Assembly: GCF_001424345.1 (NCBI RefSeq)
Contig: NZ_LMPF01000021.1
Span: forward strand, 168,741-232,740
Length of the DNA: 64,000 bases
Source of the DNA: Burkholderia sp. Leaf177
GTDB lineage: Bacteria; Pseudomonadota; Gammaproteobacteria; Burkholderiales; Burkholderiaceae
Direction of reading: 5' to 3'
The first letter of the stretch is position 1. Each line of letters starts with the position of its first letter. Shown piece after piece: positions 44,960 through 54,048 of this stretch. Position numbers and translations under genes: made by a program. The notes beneath the pieces are model-generated. The model searched no databases and was not told the origin of the DNA. It saw nothing but the letters and a program-made list of their open reading frames with translations.

Positions 44960-45787
44960 ATGGACACCATGACATTGCACGCGCGTGCCGCGAGCCCCGA
45001 CACCGCGATACTTCCCGATCTCTGGCGCCGCCGCACGCATCTGTCGCACGACGAAATGGTGTCCATGTACCATCTGGTCCGCGGTGCGTTGCGCGCCTAC
45101 CACCCGCTCGAACTGCAGTCCCTTCGCGAAGACAAGGAAGAACTCGTCGCGCAGTTCATCTACGCCAAGGTGCTGCGTCTCGAGCCGGGTCATACCACCG
45201 CCAAGTCCAGCGCAGAAAGCGCTCCGTCGAACAACTACGCCATTTGCGCTTATTTCAGGCGCTATCTGATCGACTGCCTGCGCAGCGCGAGCCACCAGCG
45301 CAATGTGTCTATGGAAGTGAGCGGCATCGACCAGCAAGTCGATGAACATGCCCAGGCTATCGAAGATCCCGTCAGTTCAGTGCTTCTGCAATATGGACTC
45401 GATGAGCCCCGCGTTCGGCGAATGGCGCGTGCCTTCATACGTTCCCTCGACCGGCACGAGCGCGTGGTGCTTGCAGGAACGCTCGGCCGCGATTGCGGCC
45501 GCAAGGGCGGGCTTTCGCGGATCGCAGCGGACCATAAGGTGCCTTCCTATCATTATCGTGCGGTGAAGCTGGGCGTCGCGTTGCGGAAAACCGCGCGGCC
45601 GGAAGATTTTGCCGCGACCAAAATCGGCCGCTGGCTAACGGATGTGGTCGGGATTGCGATCAGCGTGGAGCATCAGCCGGTCATGCTGGTCGTGCTCGAC
45701 CTGCTCGCAGCGGAGTCCGTCGGCGGCGTGAACGGTTACGCGTTTGAACGTGAGGGCGATTACGCCGTTACGCCCGCAGCCGCGTAA
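44960..45787 (+). CDS. divergent sigma70-like protein
   Basis: A 275-residue protein I do not recognise by name. Its layout fits a degenerate sigma factor: residues ~30-115 resemble region 2 (LREDKEELVAQFIYAKVL, YFRRYLIDCLRSASHQR), and ~155-207 resemble region 4 with an HTH (AFIRSLDRHERVVLAGTLG, then LSRIAADHKVPSYHYRAV). The C-terminal ~65 residues are extra. A role in promoter selection or as a regulator is inference. It is divergent from the hybrid kinase gene (212 bases between starts). Its last 20 bases overlap the decayed oxidase gene on the other strand. Confidence 0.55.
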   Translation: MDTMTLHARAASPDTAILPDLWRRRTHLSHDEMVSMYHLVRGALRAYHPLELQSLREDKEELVAQFIYAKVLRLEPGHTTAKSSAESAPSNNYAICAYFRRYLIDCLRSASHQRNVSMEVSGIDQQVDEHAQAIEDPVSSVLLQYGLDEPRVRRMARAFIRSLDRHERVVLAGTLGRDCGRKGGLSRIAADHKVPSYHYRAVKLGVALRKTARPEDFAATKIGRWLTDVVGIAISVEHQPVMLVVLDLLAAESVGGVNGYAFEREGDYAVTPAAA

Positions 45788-46393
45788 ATCCGTCGTCGCT
45801 CCACGCTTCCGAATTCACGCCGTGATGCACGAAGAACAAACCGTCGGGATCGTATGATTTCTTGATTGCAAGCAGTCTCGGATAGTGCACGCCCCAGAAT
45901 GCGTCCTGCCAGTCACGCTCGAAAAAATCGCTCTCCGATACATACGATCCCACCCGCGGCACCACGGTGCGAAGCGTTGCCGACGCTTCCGTGATCCGCT
46001 TGGCGGCGGATCGGGCGGAGCGAATGTCGGGCTCGTGCCCGGTGATACCCGGAAATGCAGGCGGCCCTTCGCCTGCGATGATCGCGAGCGCGAAGGCATC
46101 GAGTACGGCCGGGTTCATGGCGGTATCGCGCGTGGCTGTCCGCGCAACGTCCGACGCACCCGCGAGTCCAGTCGAAGAACCGTTGCCAGACACGCGCGGC
46201 CTGATCGTGGTCGAGTCCCTGGAAGACCATCGATTTTGAGGGTATCGTTGCCGCGAAAGCTCACCGTCTCGCCCCAATGCGGATTGAAGAGACTGCTTGT
46301 ATAAAAGCGCATGAACTCGCTGGCCAGGCGTTCGAACGCGGTACTCCTTTTAGCAAAGTCCGCCTGTCCAAAGCGCACATGGTGTTGCGTCAC
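45768..46393 (-). pseudogene. remnant of a berberine-bridge-type FAD oxidase
   Basis: Three pieces of one protein lie in three frames. The first (about 46393-46232) contains YTSSLFNPHWGETVSFRGND; the second (about 46230-46168) contains MVFQGLDHDQAARVWQRFFD; the third (about 46169-45768) runs from GLAGASDVARTATRDTAMNP to FFVHHGVNSEAWSDDGFTRL, the family C terminus with the BBE motif. The N-terminal FAD-binding half is missing, there is a frameshift near 46231, and about 70 residues appear lost at the second joint. It is not functional as an oxidase. The upstream neighbour begins 16 bases away, so the 5' part was deleted. Confidence 0.82.
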
Positions 46394-46409
46394 CTTTTTA
46401 TCGACGTGT

Positions 46410-46724
46410 CTACTTGACCGTCTGGATCACCTCGAAACCTTCGAACTCCGGATGCCCGAGATAAAGCGAGCGTGTTTCACCGCCGGCATTGCGATGCGCC
46501 GCGCGGAATGCGTCACTTTTGGTCCAGCCTTCGAAAGCAGCGTAATTCGACCAGATCGTATGGCTGGAATAGAGTACGTGATCTTCCTTTTGAGGACCTT
46601 TCAGCAAGTGAAATTCCACGAATCCCGGAACCTCCTTCAGGTGTGTATCCCTGCTTGTCCATAGGTCCTCGAATGCAGTCTCGGATCCGAGAGCCACTTT
46701 AAAACGATTCATCGCGATATACAT
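46410..46724 (-). CDS. antibiotic biosynthesis monooxygenase-domain protein
   Basis: A 104-residue ABM-fold protein: YIAMNRFKVALGSETAFEDL opens the dimeric alpha/beta barrel, followed by PGFVEFHLLKGPQKEDHVLY and FEGFEVIQTV. Family members oxidise quinol-like compounds or degrade haem (IsdG/HmoB). The reaction here is not established. AGGAG eight bases before the ATG at 46724 fixes the start. It is divergent from the MFS gene and sits just upstream of the decayed oxidase on the same strand. Confidence 0.82.
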   Translation of the reverse strand: MYIAMNRFKVALGSETAFEDLWTSRDTHLKEVPGFVEFHLLKGPQKEDHVLYSSHTIWSNYAAFEGWTKSDAFRAAHRNAGGETRSLYLGHPEFEGFEVIQTVK

Positions 46725-47035
46725 GAGGTCAGCTCCTTTGATCGATAAAACGGCGACAGCGCACCAGTTTATCGCCATCGGTTGAGGCTCGTGCGCGTTG
46801 AACCGGGGCGCCCCGAAGCGTCTTTTACAAATCGGCGAGCCGCAAGCAAGCTCGTGCCGCTGGTGGTATCGTGCCGCATCCGGATGTCCCCGCCGCGGGC
46901 TAGCCGGCTGACATTTCACCTGGCGGACGCCGCGGCGCAAGCTTGTCCAGCGTTTCCGGCATTCGCAACACCCTCGCATTCAACCCGCAGTCCGTATTAA
47001 AAGCAGCAATCCGTCATTCAACCTGTGGAGCATGC
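46725..47035. other. 311-base divergent gap
   Basis: Upstream region shared by the ABM gene and the MFS gene. The MFS frame stays open back to 46943 but without membrane character. No clear promoter pair or palindrome was found. Confidence 0.45.
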
Positions 47036-48247
47036 ATGTCCCCGAATTCCCCGTCGGCCGCCACGGGTCCAGCCCAGGTCAAGATGACCAGCGGCCTGAT
47101 CGCGCTATTCGCCTTTTGCTGCGGCGCCATTGTCGCCAATCTGTACTACGCGCAGCCGATCATCGAAATGATCGGCCCGGATATCAACTTGTCGAGCGGC
47201 GCGGCAAGTCTGATCGTGTCGCTCACGCAGATTGGCTACGCACTCGGGTTGTTCTTTCTCGTGCCGCTGGGCGATCTTCTGGAAAACCGCAAGCTGATGA
47301 TCGCGACGGCGCTCGTCTCGATCGCCAGCCTCGCGGCCGCCGCGCTCGTTCATCAGCCGCACGCGTTCCTCGCCATCTCGTTGCTCGTGGGGTTCAGCTC
47401 GGTCGCGGTGCAAATCCTGATCCCGCTCGCCGCGCACCTTGCGCCTGATGAAACCCGCGGACGTGTGGTCGGCACGATCATGGGCGGCCTGCTGCTCGGC
47501 ATCTTGCTGTCGCGGCCCATATCGAGCTTTGTTGCGGGGTACTTCGGATGGCGCACGGTATTCGGTTCTGCCGCCGTTCTCATGACGATCGTGACGGCGG
47601 TGCTCGCGTTCACCATTCCATCGCGCCAGCCCGATCACAAAGCCACCTATGTCCAACTGATCCGCTCGCTCGGGACGCTCGTTGCGACCATGCCGGTGCT
47701 TCGGCATCGCGCGTTGTATCAGGGGCTGATGTTCGCCACGTTCAGCTTGTTCTGGACTGCGGTGCCCGTCGAGTTGATTCGTCATCACGGGATGACGCAG
47801 AATGGCGTCGCGCTGTTTGCGCTGGTCGGTGCAATGGGAGCGACTTCGGCGCCGCTCGCGGGGAGGCTTGCAGATGCCGGCCATTCCAGGCTAGGGACAC
47901 TGATTGCATTGATCCTCGGCGCGCTGTCGTTCATGCCCATGCTCGTTCATCCTGCCTGGGGCGTCGGCGGGCTGGTAGTGACAGGCGTTGTGCTCGACTT
48001 CGCCGTGCAGATGAACATGGTGATCGGCCAGCGCGAGATTTACGCGCTGCACGCGGCGAGCCGTAATCGCCTGAACGCGCTTTATATGACGAGCATCTTC
48101 ATAGGCGGCGCATGCGGGTCCGCGATCGCGAGCACGTTGTTCGAACATGGCGGCTGGACCTTGATTGCAAGCGTGGCCAGCGTGTTTCCGCTCCTCGCGT
48201 TACTGCATTATCTGTTTGTCGGGCGCGCGGCTACGCGGCTGGCTTGA
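47036..48247 (+). CDS. MFS transporter
   Basis: A 403-residue, about 12-helix transporter. The N-terminal pattern ANLYYAQPIIEMIGPDINLS and LVPLGDLLENRKLM resemble the YgaY/EntS-like set of bacterial MFS exporters. The substrate is not identifiable. The start at 47036 is preferred because it directly precedes the first helix and follows GGAG; upstream in-frame codons lack membrane character. Its stop lies six bases before the stop of the KirBac gene on the other strand. Confidence 0.85.
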   Translation: MSPNSPSAATGPAQVKMTSGLIALFAFCCGAIVANLYYAQPIIEMIGPDINLSSGAASLIVSLTQIGYALGLFFLVPLGDLLENRKLMIATALVSIASLAAAALVHQPHAFLAISLLVGFSSVAVQILIPLAAHLAPDETRGRVVGTIMGGLLLGILLSRPISSFVAGYFGWRTVFGSAAVLMTIVTAVLAFTIPSRQPDHKATYVQLIRSLGTLVATMPVLRHRALYQGLMFATFSLFWTAVPVELIRHHGMTQNGVALFALVGAMGATSAPLAGRLADAGHSRLGTLIALILGALSFMPMLVHPAWGVGGLVVTGVVLDFAVQMNMVIGQREIYALHAASRNRLNALYMTSIFIGGACGSAIASTLFEHGGWTLIASVASVFPLLALLHYLFVGRAATRLA

Positions 48248-48253
48248 GTCGCT

Positions 48254-49171
48254 TCAAAGCGGCACGACCTCGTTGAACTTCGAGTAGTCGATATGCGTTT
48301 CGCCGTTCTCCACCGAAAGCAGATCGACGTATCGATACCCCATCAGAATCGCCTCGGGCGGCCAACTGCGGCGCGCCTGCATGGGCTGCATGGTGGTTTC
48401 GTCGAGGCCTTCCACCATCAGCATCAATTCTGCGTTGGAGGCTTCGAGCGACGCGAGCGTCTGCCCGTGGAGCGGACTGTTTTCATCGATCACATGCATC
48501 AGGCTCCAGCTCAGCAGAAACGCCGGATGCTGGTCGCGAATGAGCGGCAGGTCATGCACCTTGCGCGAGAAAAACCCTTCGGGGCTGGTCTCCGAACGTA
48601 TCATGCGCATCCGCGCTTTCGCCTCGACAATGACGTTCTGCCGCGCGTTTGCAGCACGCACCATCAGCGTCAGACGGCCATCGATAGGACGAACCACCAC
48701 GTTGTTGGCGAACAGAATGCGCGCGCGAGGCCGCGAGAAGCGCGCGAAGATCATGCCCGTAGTCAGCGCAATGCCCGACATGCCGACAAAGATTTCGCTC
48801 GTTGCAATCGCGTGACCGTAGAGGGTCGCGGGATGCATGTCGCCATAGCCCACCGTCGCAAGCGTCTCGACACTGAAGAAGAACGCGCCGAGCAAATTGG
48901 CGGGCGCCTGGTTCGCAATCGCGTGCTGGCCCATCTGGAATAAAAGCGCGAATCCAAGGTTGAGCAGAAGGAACAAGAGCGCGACGACGCCAAAGAAAAC
49001 GGGCCATCGGGCGGTCAGCGCGATGTGATAAATGTCATGCCAGAAATACGTCTTGAGGCCGTGCGTTGTGACGTGATGCCGGTCATCGAGAACGATGCGC
49101 CGATGCGGCGGCGCCGCGTGATGTTCCGCGGGCTCGTCGCGGCGCGCTGACGGTTGTGTTTCGTTTAGCAT
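48254..49171 (-). CDS. inward-rectifier-type potassium channel (KirBac)
   Basis: A 305-residue channel subunit. Two transmembrane helices at about 55-80 and 118-142 flank the pore, with selectivity filter TVGYGD at 106-111. The cytosolic immunoglobulin-like domain follows (IVVRPIDG-like VVVRPIDGRLTLMVRAANAR and SLMHVIDENSPLHGQTLASL). It closely resembles KirBac1.1 of Burkholderia pseudomallei, a tetrameric K+ channel of the inner membrane. The start at 49171 matches the family length; the frame is open to 49270. Downstream of the serine hydrolase gene on the same strand with a GC-rich hairpin between. Confidence 0.93.
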   Translation of the reverse strand: MLNETQPSARRDEPAEHHAAPPHRRIVLDDRHHVTTHGLKTYFWHDIYHIALTARWPVFFGVVALLFLLLNLGFALLFQMGQHAIANQAPANLLGAFFFSVETLATVGYGDMHPATLYGHAIATSEIFVGMSGIALTTGMIFARFSRPRARILFANNVVVRPIDGRLTLMVRAANARQNVIVEAKARMRMIRSETSPEGFFSRKVHDLPLIRDQHPAFLLSWSLMHVIDENSPLHGQTLASLEASNAELMLMVEGLDETTMQPMQARRSWPPEAILMGYRYVDLLSVENGETHIDYSKFNEVVPL

Positions 49172-49200
49172 GCGTCGTTCTTTGTTCCCGTTTTCATAGA

Positions 49201-49226
49201 GGCGCCGGCATTGTGTGGCCGGCGCC
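49201..49226. other. GC-rich hairpin upstream of the KirBac gene
   Basis: A 9-bp perfect stem, GGCGCCGGC at 49201-49209 and GCCGGCGCC at 49218-49226, with an 8-base loop. No T-tract follows on either strand, so it is unlikely to be a simple terminator. It lies 29 bases upstream of the KirBac ATG and could affect its expression. Confidence 0.6.
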
Positions 49227-49275
49227 GAAAAGCGCCATATTAATTGCGAAACAATATGGAGGCGCGTCAATCCGT

Positions 49276-50652
49276 CTAATGATTGATGTCGCGCGTTGAA
49301 CGAATCGTGGCGTCGATCAGCGCAATATCATCGTCGATACCGAACTTCGGCGGCTGCGAATATCCGAAGCGCGCGACGACTAGCCTTTCCGACGGCACGA
49401 TATAAATCCGCTGTCCAAGATCGCCGCTCGCGAAAAAGCCATCCTTGGGGAAGCCCTGTTTTACCCTCGATGCCGCCATCCGGCTGGGTCCGTCGTTAGT
49501 CCAGAAGCCCGCGCCATAAGCCATGTTCAAGGTCGAACGCCGCGACCATGCAACCCAGCCTTCGGGCAGGATGCGGCGGCCTTGCGGGGTCACTCCATCG
49601 TTGAGATAAAGCTCGCCGAAACGCGCGTAGGCGCGCGCGGGCGCATACACATACGATGAACCCACGAACACCCCGGCGCCATCGAACTCCATGGTTACGC
49701 CGGCCATTCCAAGCGGCGCGAATAGCTCGCGCCCGGCGAACGCGCGCATGCCTTCAGCGCCGCCGCCAACGGTTTTTCCGAGCAAGCGAGCGAGGATCAG
49801 CGTGTTGGCCGATGTGTATTCCCAGTGGGTTCCAGGCGGTTGTTTCAACGCGTGCTGCGCGGCGAAACCGGCCATATCGGCGTGGGCGTATTCCATTTGC
49901 GCAATCGGAGCGAAGGCCGTTTCGGCTTCACGCGCGTCGAGGCCGCTGCGCATGCGCATGAGGTCTTCAACGGTGATCTTCGCGCGAGGATCGCCTGCGT
50001 TTTGCCATTCAGGCGCACCGGCGGGTTGATCGATACGCAGACGCCCGTCGCGCACGAGAATGCCGAGCAACGCGTTGGTGAAGGACTTGGCGACCGAGTA
50101 GCTCAGCAGCGGCGTATCGGGACCGAAACCCGGCGCGTAGCGCTCCGCAATCACACGGCCGTTCTTGACGATAACCACCGCCTTGACGTTCTTGACCGGC
50201 TGGGTTTTATCGTCGGAGAAAACACGGTCCAGCGCAGCCGCAATCTGCGGATTTAATGGCGGGACGATTGCCGATTCCTGGGGTGTATCGGACGTATCGG
50301 CAAGGGGAACCGGCGCCGGAACGTTCTCAGGATAGTCGAGCCGGCATCCGTAGCCCGGCGTGTACGACGCACGCGCGTGAATGATCCACGCAAAGGACGC
50401 GTCGATGCTGCGCTGCGTGCGGTCAACGTTGTAATGAACCAACTCGCTTGCGGGTCCATCGATAATGACCTGCACTTGTTCCTTGAAGGTCGCGTCAGGA
50501 TCGAGCCTGGCGACGAACGTCGCGGAACACAAGTTATGCGCGGTCAGCCCGGCCGCCACGCGCACGGCACGATCGGGCCTGAAAACGAGCATCAGGATGA
50601 CAACGATCAGTACGAGGGCTGCGGCTGTATATCGAAGGATTCGCATTGCCAT
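49276..50652 (-). CDS. membrane-anchored beta-lactamase-type serine hydrolase
   Basis: A 458-residue protein with one N-terminal hydrophobic helix (about 8-24), a ~120-residue segment of unknown fold, and a class C beta-lactamase/CubicO-like domain. The catalytic S-x-x-K is Ser186-Val-Ala-Lys189 in YSVAKSF, and the tyrosine is in WEYTSANTLIL. Members are esterases, D-Ala-D-Ala peptidases or amidases; resistance activity is not implied. It is between the FUSC and KirBac genes on one strand, with 105 and 104 bases of spacing. Confidence 0.85.
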   Translation of the reverse strand: MAMRILRYTAAALVLIVVILMLVFRPDRAVRVAAGLTAHNLCSATFVARLDPDATFKEQVQVIIDGPASELVHYNVDRTQRSIDASFAWIIHARASYTPGYGCRLDYPENVPAPVPLADTSDTPQESAIVPPLNPQIAAALDRVFSDDKTQPVKNVKAVVIVKNGRVIAERYAPGFGPDTPLLSYSVAKSFTNALLGILVRDGRLRIDQPAGAPEWQNAGDPRAKITVEDLMRMRSGLDAREAETAFAPIAQMEYAHADMAGFAAQHALKQPPGTHWEYTSANTLILARLLGKTVGGGAEGMRAFAGRELFAPLGMAGVTMEFDGAGVFVGSSYVYAPARAYARFGELYLNDGVTPQGRRILPEGWVAWSRRSTLNMAYGAGFWTNDGPSRMAASRVKQGFPKDGFFASGDLGQRIYIVPSERLVVARFGYSQPPKFGIDDDIALIDATIRSTRDINH

Positions 50653-50757
50653 TCGCCATGTTCCTTGACCGGCGCGATTGCGTTAAACGTCATCGGCGTT
50701 GCGCCAATGGCGTTCATCTCCGGGAAAGGCTGAAGTTTATGCGAATTTTATCGCCGT

Positions 50758-51876
50758 TTATTTATCGCGATCCAGAGACCGGATTGGGAATACGAACATC
50801 GCGGCGGCCAGCCCGAGCAATCCGCCCAGAAGCGTTTCCCATGCGCGCGCGGCAAGCAAGGGGATGGAGTGCACGCCGCTTGCTGCAAGCGTGATAATTA
50901 ATGTGAACGCAAACGCGGCGCAGGCGATGTCGTAACGCTCCGGCAGTGCCATCGCGTAGATGACCATGGCGAGCGCGGCCGCAGCCCAGATCAACAGAGG
51001 CGCATGCTCTGCAACCGGCAGACAGGCGAGGCCTAATGGAACGCCGATCAGCGTCCCGGCAATGCGGCGGCGCACACGCTGCATCGTTCCGGTCGCCGAA
51101 CCTGCGACCACGTATGTGCACGCGGTAATTGCCCACGCCGATTCAGCCAGGCCGATCAAACCGTTCAGGATAACGATCACCAATGCGCCGAGGGACGCCT
51201 GCAGACCCATGACCAATTCGGGCTTGTATTTGCCGTTAAAGGAATCCGGGCCGGCAGCCAATGCCGCGGTCACGACGGGCCTTTCGGCGGGTCCGCTCAG
51301 CATTCTCGGCACGACGGATGCCGTCACCGCGATGAGTGCCGCGATCCCGATCGCGCGCAGATCGTTCGCGGTCAAACGGGCGCCGTATGCGAGCAACTCG
51401 CCAATATAGATTTGCGATCCGACTCCGGCGCCTAAGGTGCCGAACCGTTTGAGGTATCCGACCAGAAACGCGCCGGTGACGAGGATCATCTCCGGCGCGG
51501 CCCTGCCAGCGACTCGCAGCGGCTCGGAGAAAACCGCAAACACGGCGGCGCCAAGCGCGGCAGAAAAGCATAACAACACCAGGTCGCGACTCGACTCGGG
51601 CCGCGTCGTTTTTCCCTCGGACACGCTTGCCCAGAGTGCAAAACTTCCAGCCAGATAACCCAGCGGGATATTGCCGGGAACACCATGCGCGATATCCTGC
51701 AACGTCCCGAGCGCAACGGCAATGCCGTAAGCCGTCACCAGCCGCAATCCCTTGACTCGACGATGCGTGCCCGGGTCCACGCGCGCAAGCCAGCCGCCAA
51801 TCGTCGTGATTGGCTGCAGGACGCCTTGGAGATATCTGGCGCCTAGACCGGGCGAGCGTTGCGGTTGGTCATGCAT
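50758..51876 (-). CDS. FUSC-family inner-membrane protein (aromatic-acid exporter-like)
   Basis: A 372-residue membrane protein with about ten hydrophobic helices arranged as two five-helix sets, each followed by short loops, as in fusaric acid resistance and aromatic-acid exporter proteins. The stretch AWAITACTYVVAGSATGTMQ and RIAGTLIGVPLGLACLPVAE is the recognisable FUSC_2 segment. It lacks the long cytosolic half of full-length AaeB/FusC. Met51876 (MHDQPQRS) fits the family; Met51930 is possible. No FusE-type periplasmic partner is adjacent, so export is inference. Confidence 0.8.
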   Translation of the reverse strand: MHDQPQRSPGLGARYLQGVLQPITTIGGWLARVDPGTHRRVKGLRLVTAYGIAVALGTLQDIAHGVPGNIPLGYLAGSFALWASVSEGKTTRPESSRDLVLLCFSAALGAAVFAVFSEPLRVAGRAAPEMILVTGAFLVGYLKRFGTLGAGVGSQIYIGELLAYGARLTANDLRAIGIAALIAVTASVVPRMLSGPAERPVVTAALAAGPDSFNGKYKPELVMGLQASLGALVIVILNGLIGLAESAWAITACTYVVAGSATGTMQRVRRRIAGTLIGVPLGLACLPVAEHAPLLIWAAAALAMVIYAMALPERYDIACAAFAFTLIITLAASGVHSIPLLAARAWETLLGGLLGLAAAMFVFPIRSLDRDK

Positions 51877-52089
51877 GGAGTTGGCCGTGAAATTTCTTCC
51901 GGAACGACGAGCGGAGACTCGCACATCCACTTTGTGCGGAGCCGCCTAATAAAGCGTTGTAGACGGTTTTACGCTTCGTCGCTGAAGAAATTTTCGCCAC
52001 GGACGGAGGCGGACAATGCCAGTGGAATCGTCTGGCAAAGAGGCGCGCGCGCAGATCCGCGCGAGCGAAACCTCAAAAGCCCCGTGCTT

Positions 52090-52980
52090 TCAGGCCATGA
52101 TCGCAAGCTGGCGAAAACATGCATCGAGCGCGATCCGCAGTTGCTCTTTGAGCGCCACGGACGCTTCCACAAGCGGCAAGCGTGTTTCGCCTTGAATCAA
52201 GCCTTCGAGTGCCAGCGCCGCCTTCACGCCCGATGGATTCGGCACGCTGAACAGGAGCTTGATGACGGGCTTGAGTGCGTCGAAGAATACGGCGGCATCG
52301 TCCGATCTCGCAGTTAACACGCGCTCGTGGATCTCGGCCAGGACATCGGCGAAAAGATGCGCGCTCGTCAAAATGCCACCCGATCCACCCGCCATCAGGC
52401 AGTCAAGATAGGCGTCGTCGTTGCCGCAAAGAACGCTGATCGGAAGCTGGCAGAGTCTTTCGAAAGTCGCCGGCACGCAAGCCTTGATCGCGACAATGTT
52501 GGCGTGTTCAACGAGACGTTCGACCGTGCTCGGCTCGATGGCAACACCCGTTCGATGCGGCACGTCATAGAGAATGACCGGCCGTTCCGTGGCGCGCGAG
52601 ATTTCATCGAAGTGCCAGCGAATGCCGTCTTGATCGGGACAGATATAAGCCGGCGCCGACACCAGATATCCACCTATATCCCAGCGGTCAAGCTCGCGGA
52701 TTTCCTGCACCATGTCACGGGTATTCATGCCGCCGATACCCACCACGACCGTCAGGCGCGTGCCGACGACCTCGAACAACGAACGCAGCACCTTGAGTCG
52801 TTCGTAGTGATCGAGCAACGCCGCCTCGCCGGTCGTTCCAAGCGCGACAAACCCGCTGATTTCCTGGCTCAGATAACGTTCGGCGAGACGCTGGAGCGCG
52901 TCGATATCGACTTGTCCGTCCTTGAAGGGCGTGACGATAGGCAACCATATTCCGGACACCACGTTCAGCTCCGTGTTCAT
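52090..52980 (-). CDS. dihydrodipicolinate synthase-family aldolase
   Basis: A 296-residue class I aldolase of the DapA/NAL family. Thr49-Thr50 in LGTTGEAAL, Tyr138 in LYDVPHRTG and the Schiff-base Lys166 in IVAIKACVP match the DapA catalytic set. It could be a 4-hydroxy-tetrahydrodipicolinate synthase or a paralogue acting on other pyruvate aldols. It lies on the same strand as the siderophore genes, 87 bases after orbB, in the place where NRPS genes are found in the ornibactin cluster. Confidence 0.87.
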   Translation of the reverse strand: MNTELNVVSGIWLPIVTPFKDGQVDIDALQRLAERYLSQEISGFVALGTTGEAALLDHYERLKVLRSLFEVVGTRLTVVVGIGGMNTRDMVQEIRELDRWDIGGYLVSAPAYICPDQDGIRWHFDEISRATERPVILYDVPHRTGVAIEPSTVERLVEHANIVAIKACVPATFERLCQLPISVLCGNDDAYLDCLMAGGSGGILTSAHLFADVLAEIHERVLTARSDDAAVFFDALKPVIKLLFSVPNPSGVKAALALEGLIQGETRLPLVEASVALKEQLRIALDACFRQLAIMA

Positions 52981-53067
52981 TTGATTGGATCAAACGAAGC
53001 GTACTGGATGACGTGTAAACGTTGTGTCAAAAAACGGCGGGATCGCGTATAGAACGCGGTTGGAAAC

Positions 53068-54048
53068 CTAGCGTGGCGGCAGCGGCAATGCCAGCAGTTT
53101 GTTGGTGATTTCATCCGATAAACGCAAGGCCGACATTGGGCCGCCGAAGCCCCAGATGTTGGGTTCGACCAGCGACACACGCCCTGCCCGCTTTGCAGGA
53201 ACGAAGCGCCAGACGGGGGATGTCAGTCGTGTATCGACGGGAACGTCCGCGCTCGACGCAGTCACGAACAGCACGGCGAGATCAGGCTTTTTGAGCAGGT
53301 CAGCCGATGTCACATACACGGTGCCTTCGCGCGTAGGCTCGGACGGCCACAACGATAAACCCAGCGCCCGCGCCACGCCCGCCGCCGTGCTGTTGCCGGT
53401 ATAAGCCCAATAGCGATCCGGCAAGCCCAGTTCCTGCAACAGCGCAACGTGCTCGCCGCCGCGGCCTGCAAGAGCCAGGCGTTGCGCATTGCGAGCGAGG
53501 CCCGCATCGAGTTTTGCTTCGACCGCATGCGTTTGTTTCGAACGCCCGGTCAGGCAGCCTATCGTTCGAAAAATCGTGCGGGTCCAATCGAGCTGCGTCT
53601 GCGGCACGCCATCGTGTTGCTGCATGTCAGGGCTGAACTGGAACAATACCGTGGGCGCGATCCGGTCCAGCGCCGCAAAAATCGGCGCATGCCGATACCC
53701 CACGCCAATGATCAGATCAGGACGCACCGACGCAATCGCTTCAAGGCTCGGCTCTTGCCGCGTGCCGACTTCCGGCACGCCATCGAAACGCTTGCTTTCG
53801 TAACCGATCCAGCCGGCGTAATAGGCGTTATCGACGAGACCGGCGGGCGTGATATCGAGCGCGGCCAGATCTTCCGCGAACATGAATTCGAGGACGACAA
53901 CGCGCTTCGGTTTTGACGGCATGGTCCTGCTGAATTGCGAAACGGTCGGGTTGTCCGCAAGCGGCGTGCAAACTGACACAGATGGCTCTACGGCCAACGC
54001 CAATGACGTCACGACCATAAAAGCAAGCCCAAACAAAAGCCCTCTCAC
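53068..54048 (-). CDS. orbB: siderophore ABC transporter substrate-binding protein (OrbB-like)
   Basis: A 326-residue periplasmic binding protein of the FhuD/FecB family (class III, two lobes joined by a helix). A signal peptide of about 19 residues ends at [31 protein letters not shown] and [23 protein letters not shown] are typical. It delivers ferric siderophore to the FecCD-type permease encoded upstream. It begins with GTG and overlaps the fhuF-like gene by four bases (GTGA), so translation is coupled. It ends the siderophore block in this window. Confidence 0.85.
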   Translation of the reverse strand: MRGLLFGLAFMVVTSLALAVEPSVSVCTPLADNPTVSQFSRTMPSKPKRVVVLEFMFAEDLAALDITPAGLVDNAYYAGWIGYESKRFDGVPEVGTRQEPSLEAIASVRPDLIIGVGYRHAPIFAALDRIAPTVLFQFSPDMQQHDGVPQTQLDWTRTIFRTIGCLTGRSKQTHAVEAKLDAGLARNAQRLALAGRGGEHVALLQELGLPDRYWAYTGNSTAAGVARALGLSLWPSEPTREGTVYVTSADLLKKPDLAVLFVTASSADVPVDTRLTSPVWRFVPAKRAGRVSLVEPNIWGFGGPMSALRLSDEITNKLLALPLPPR

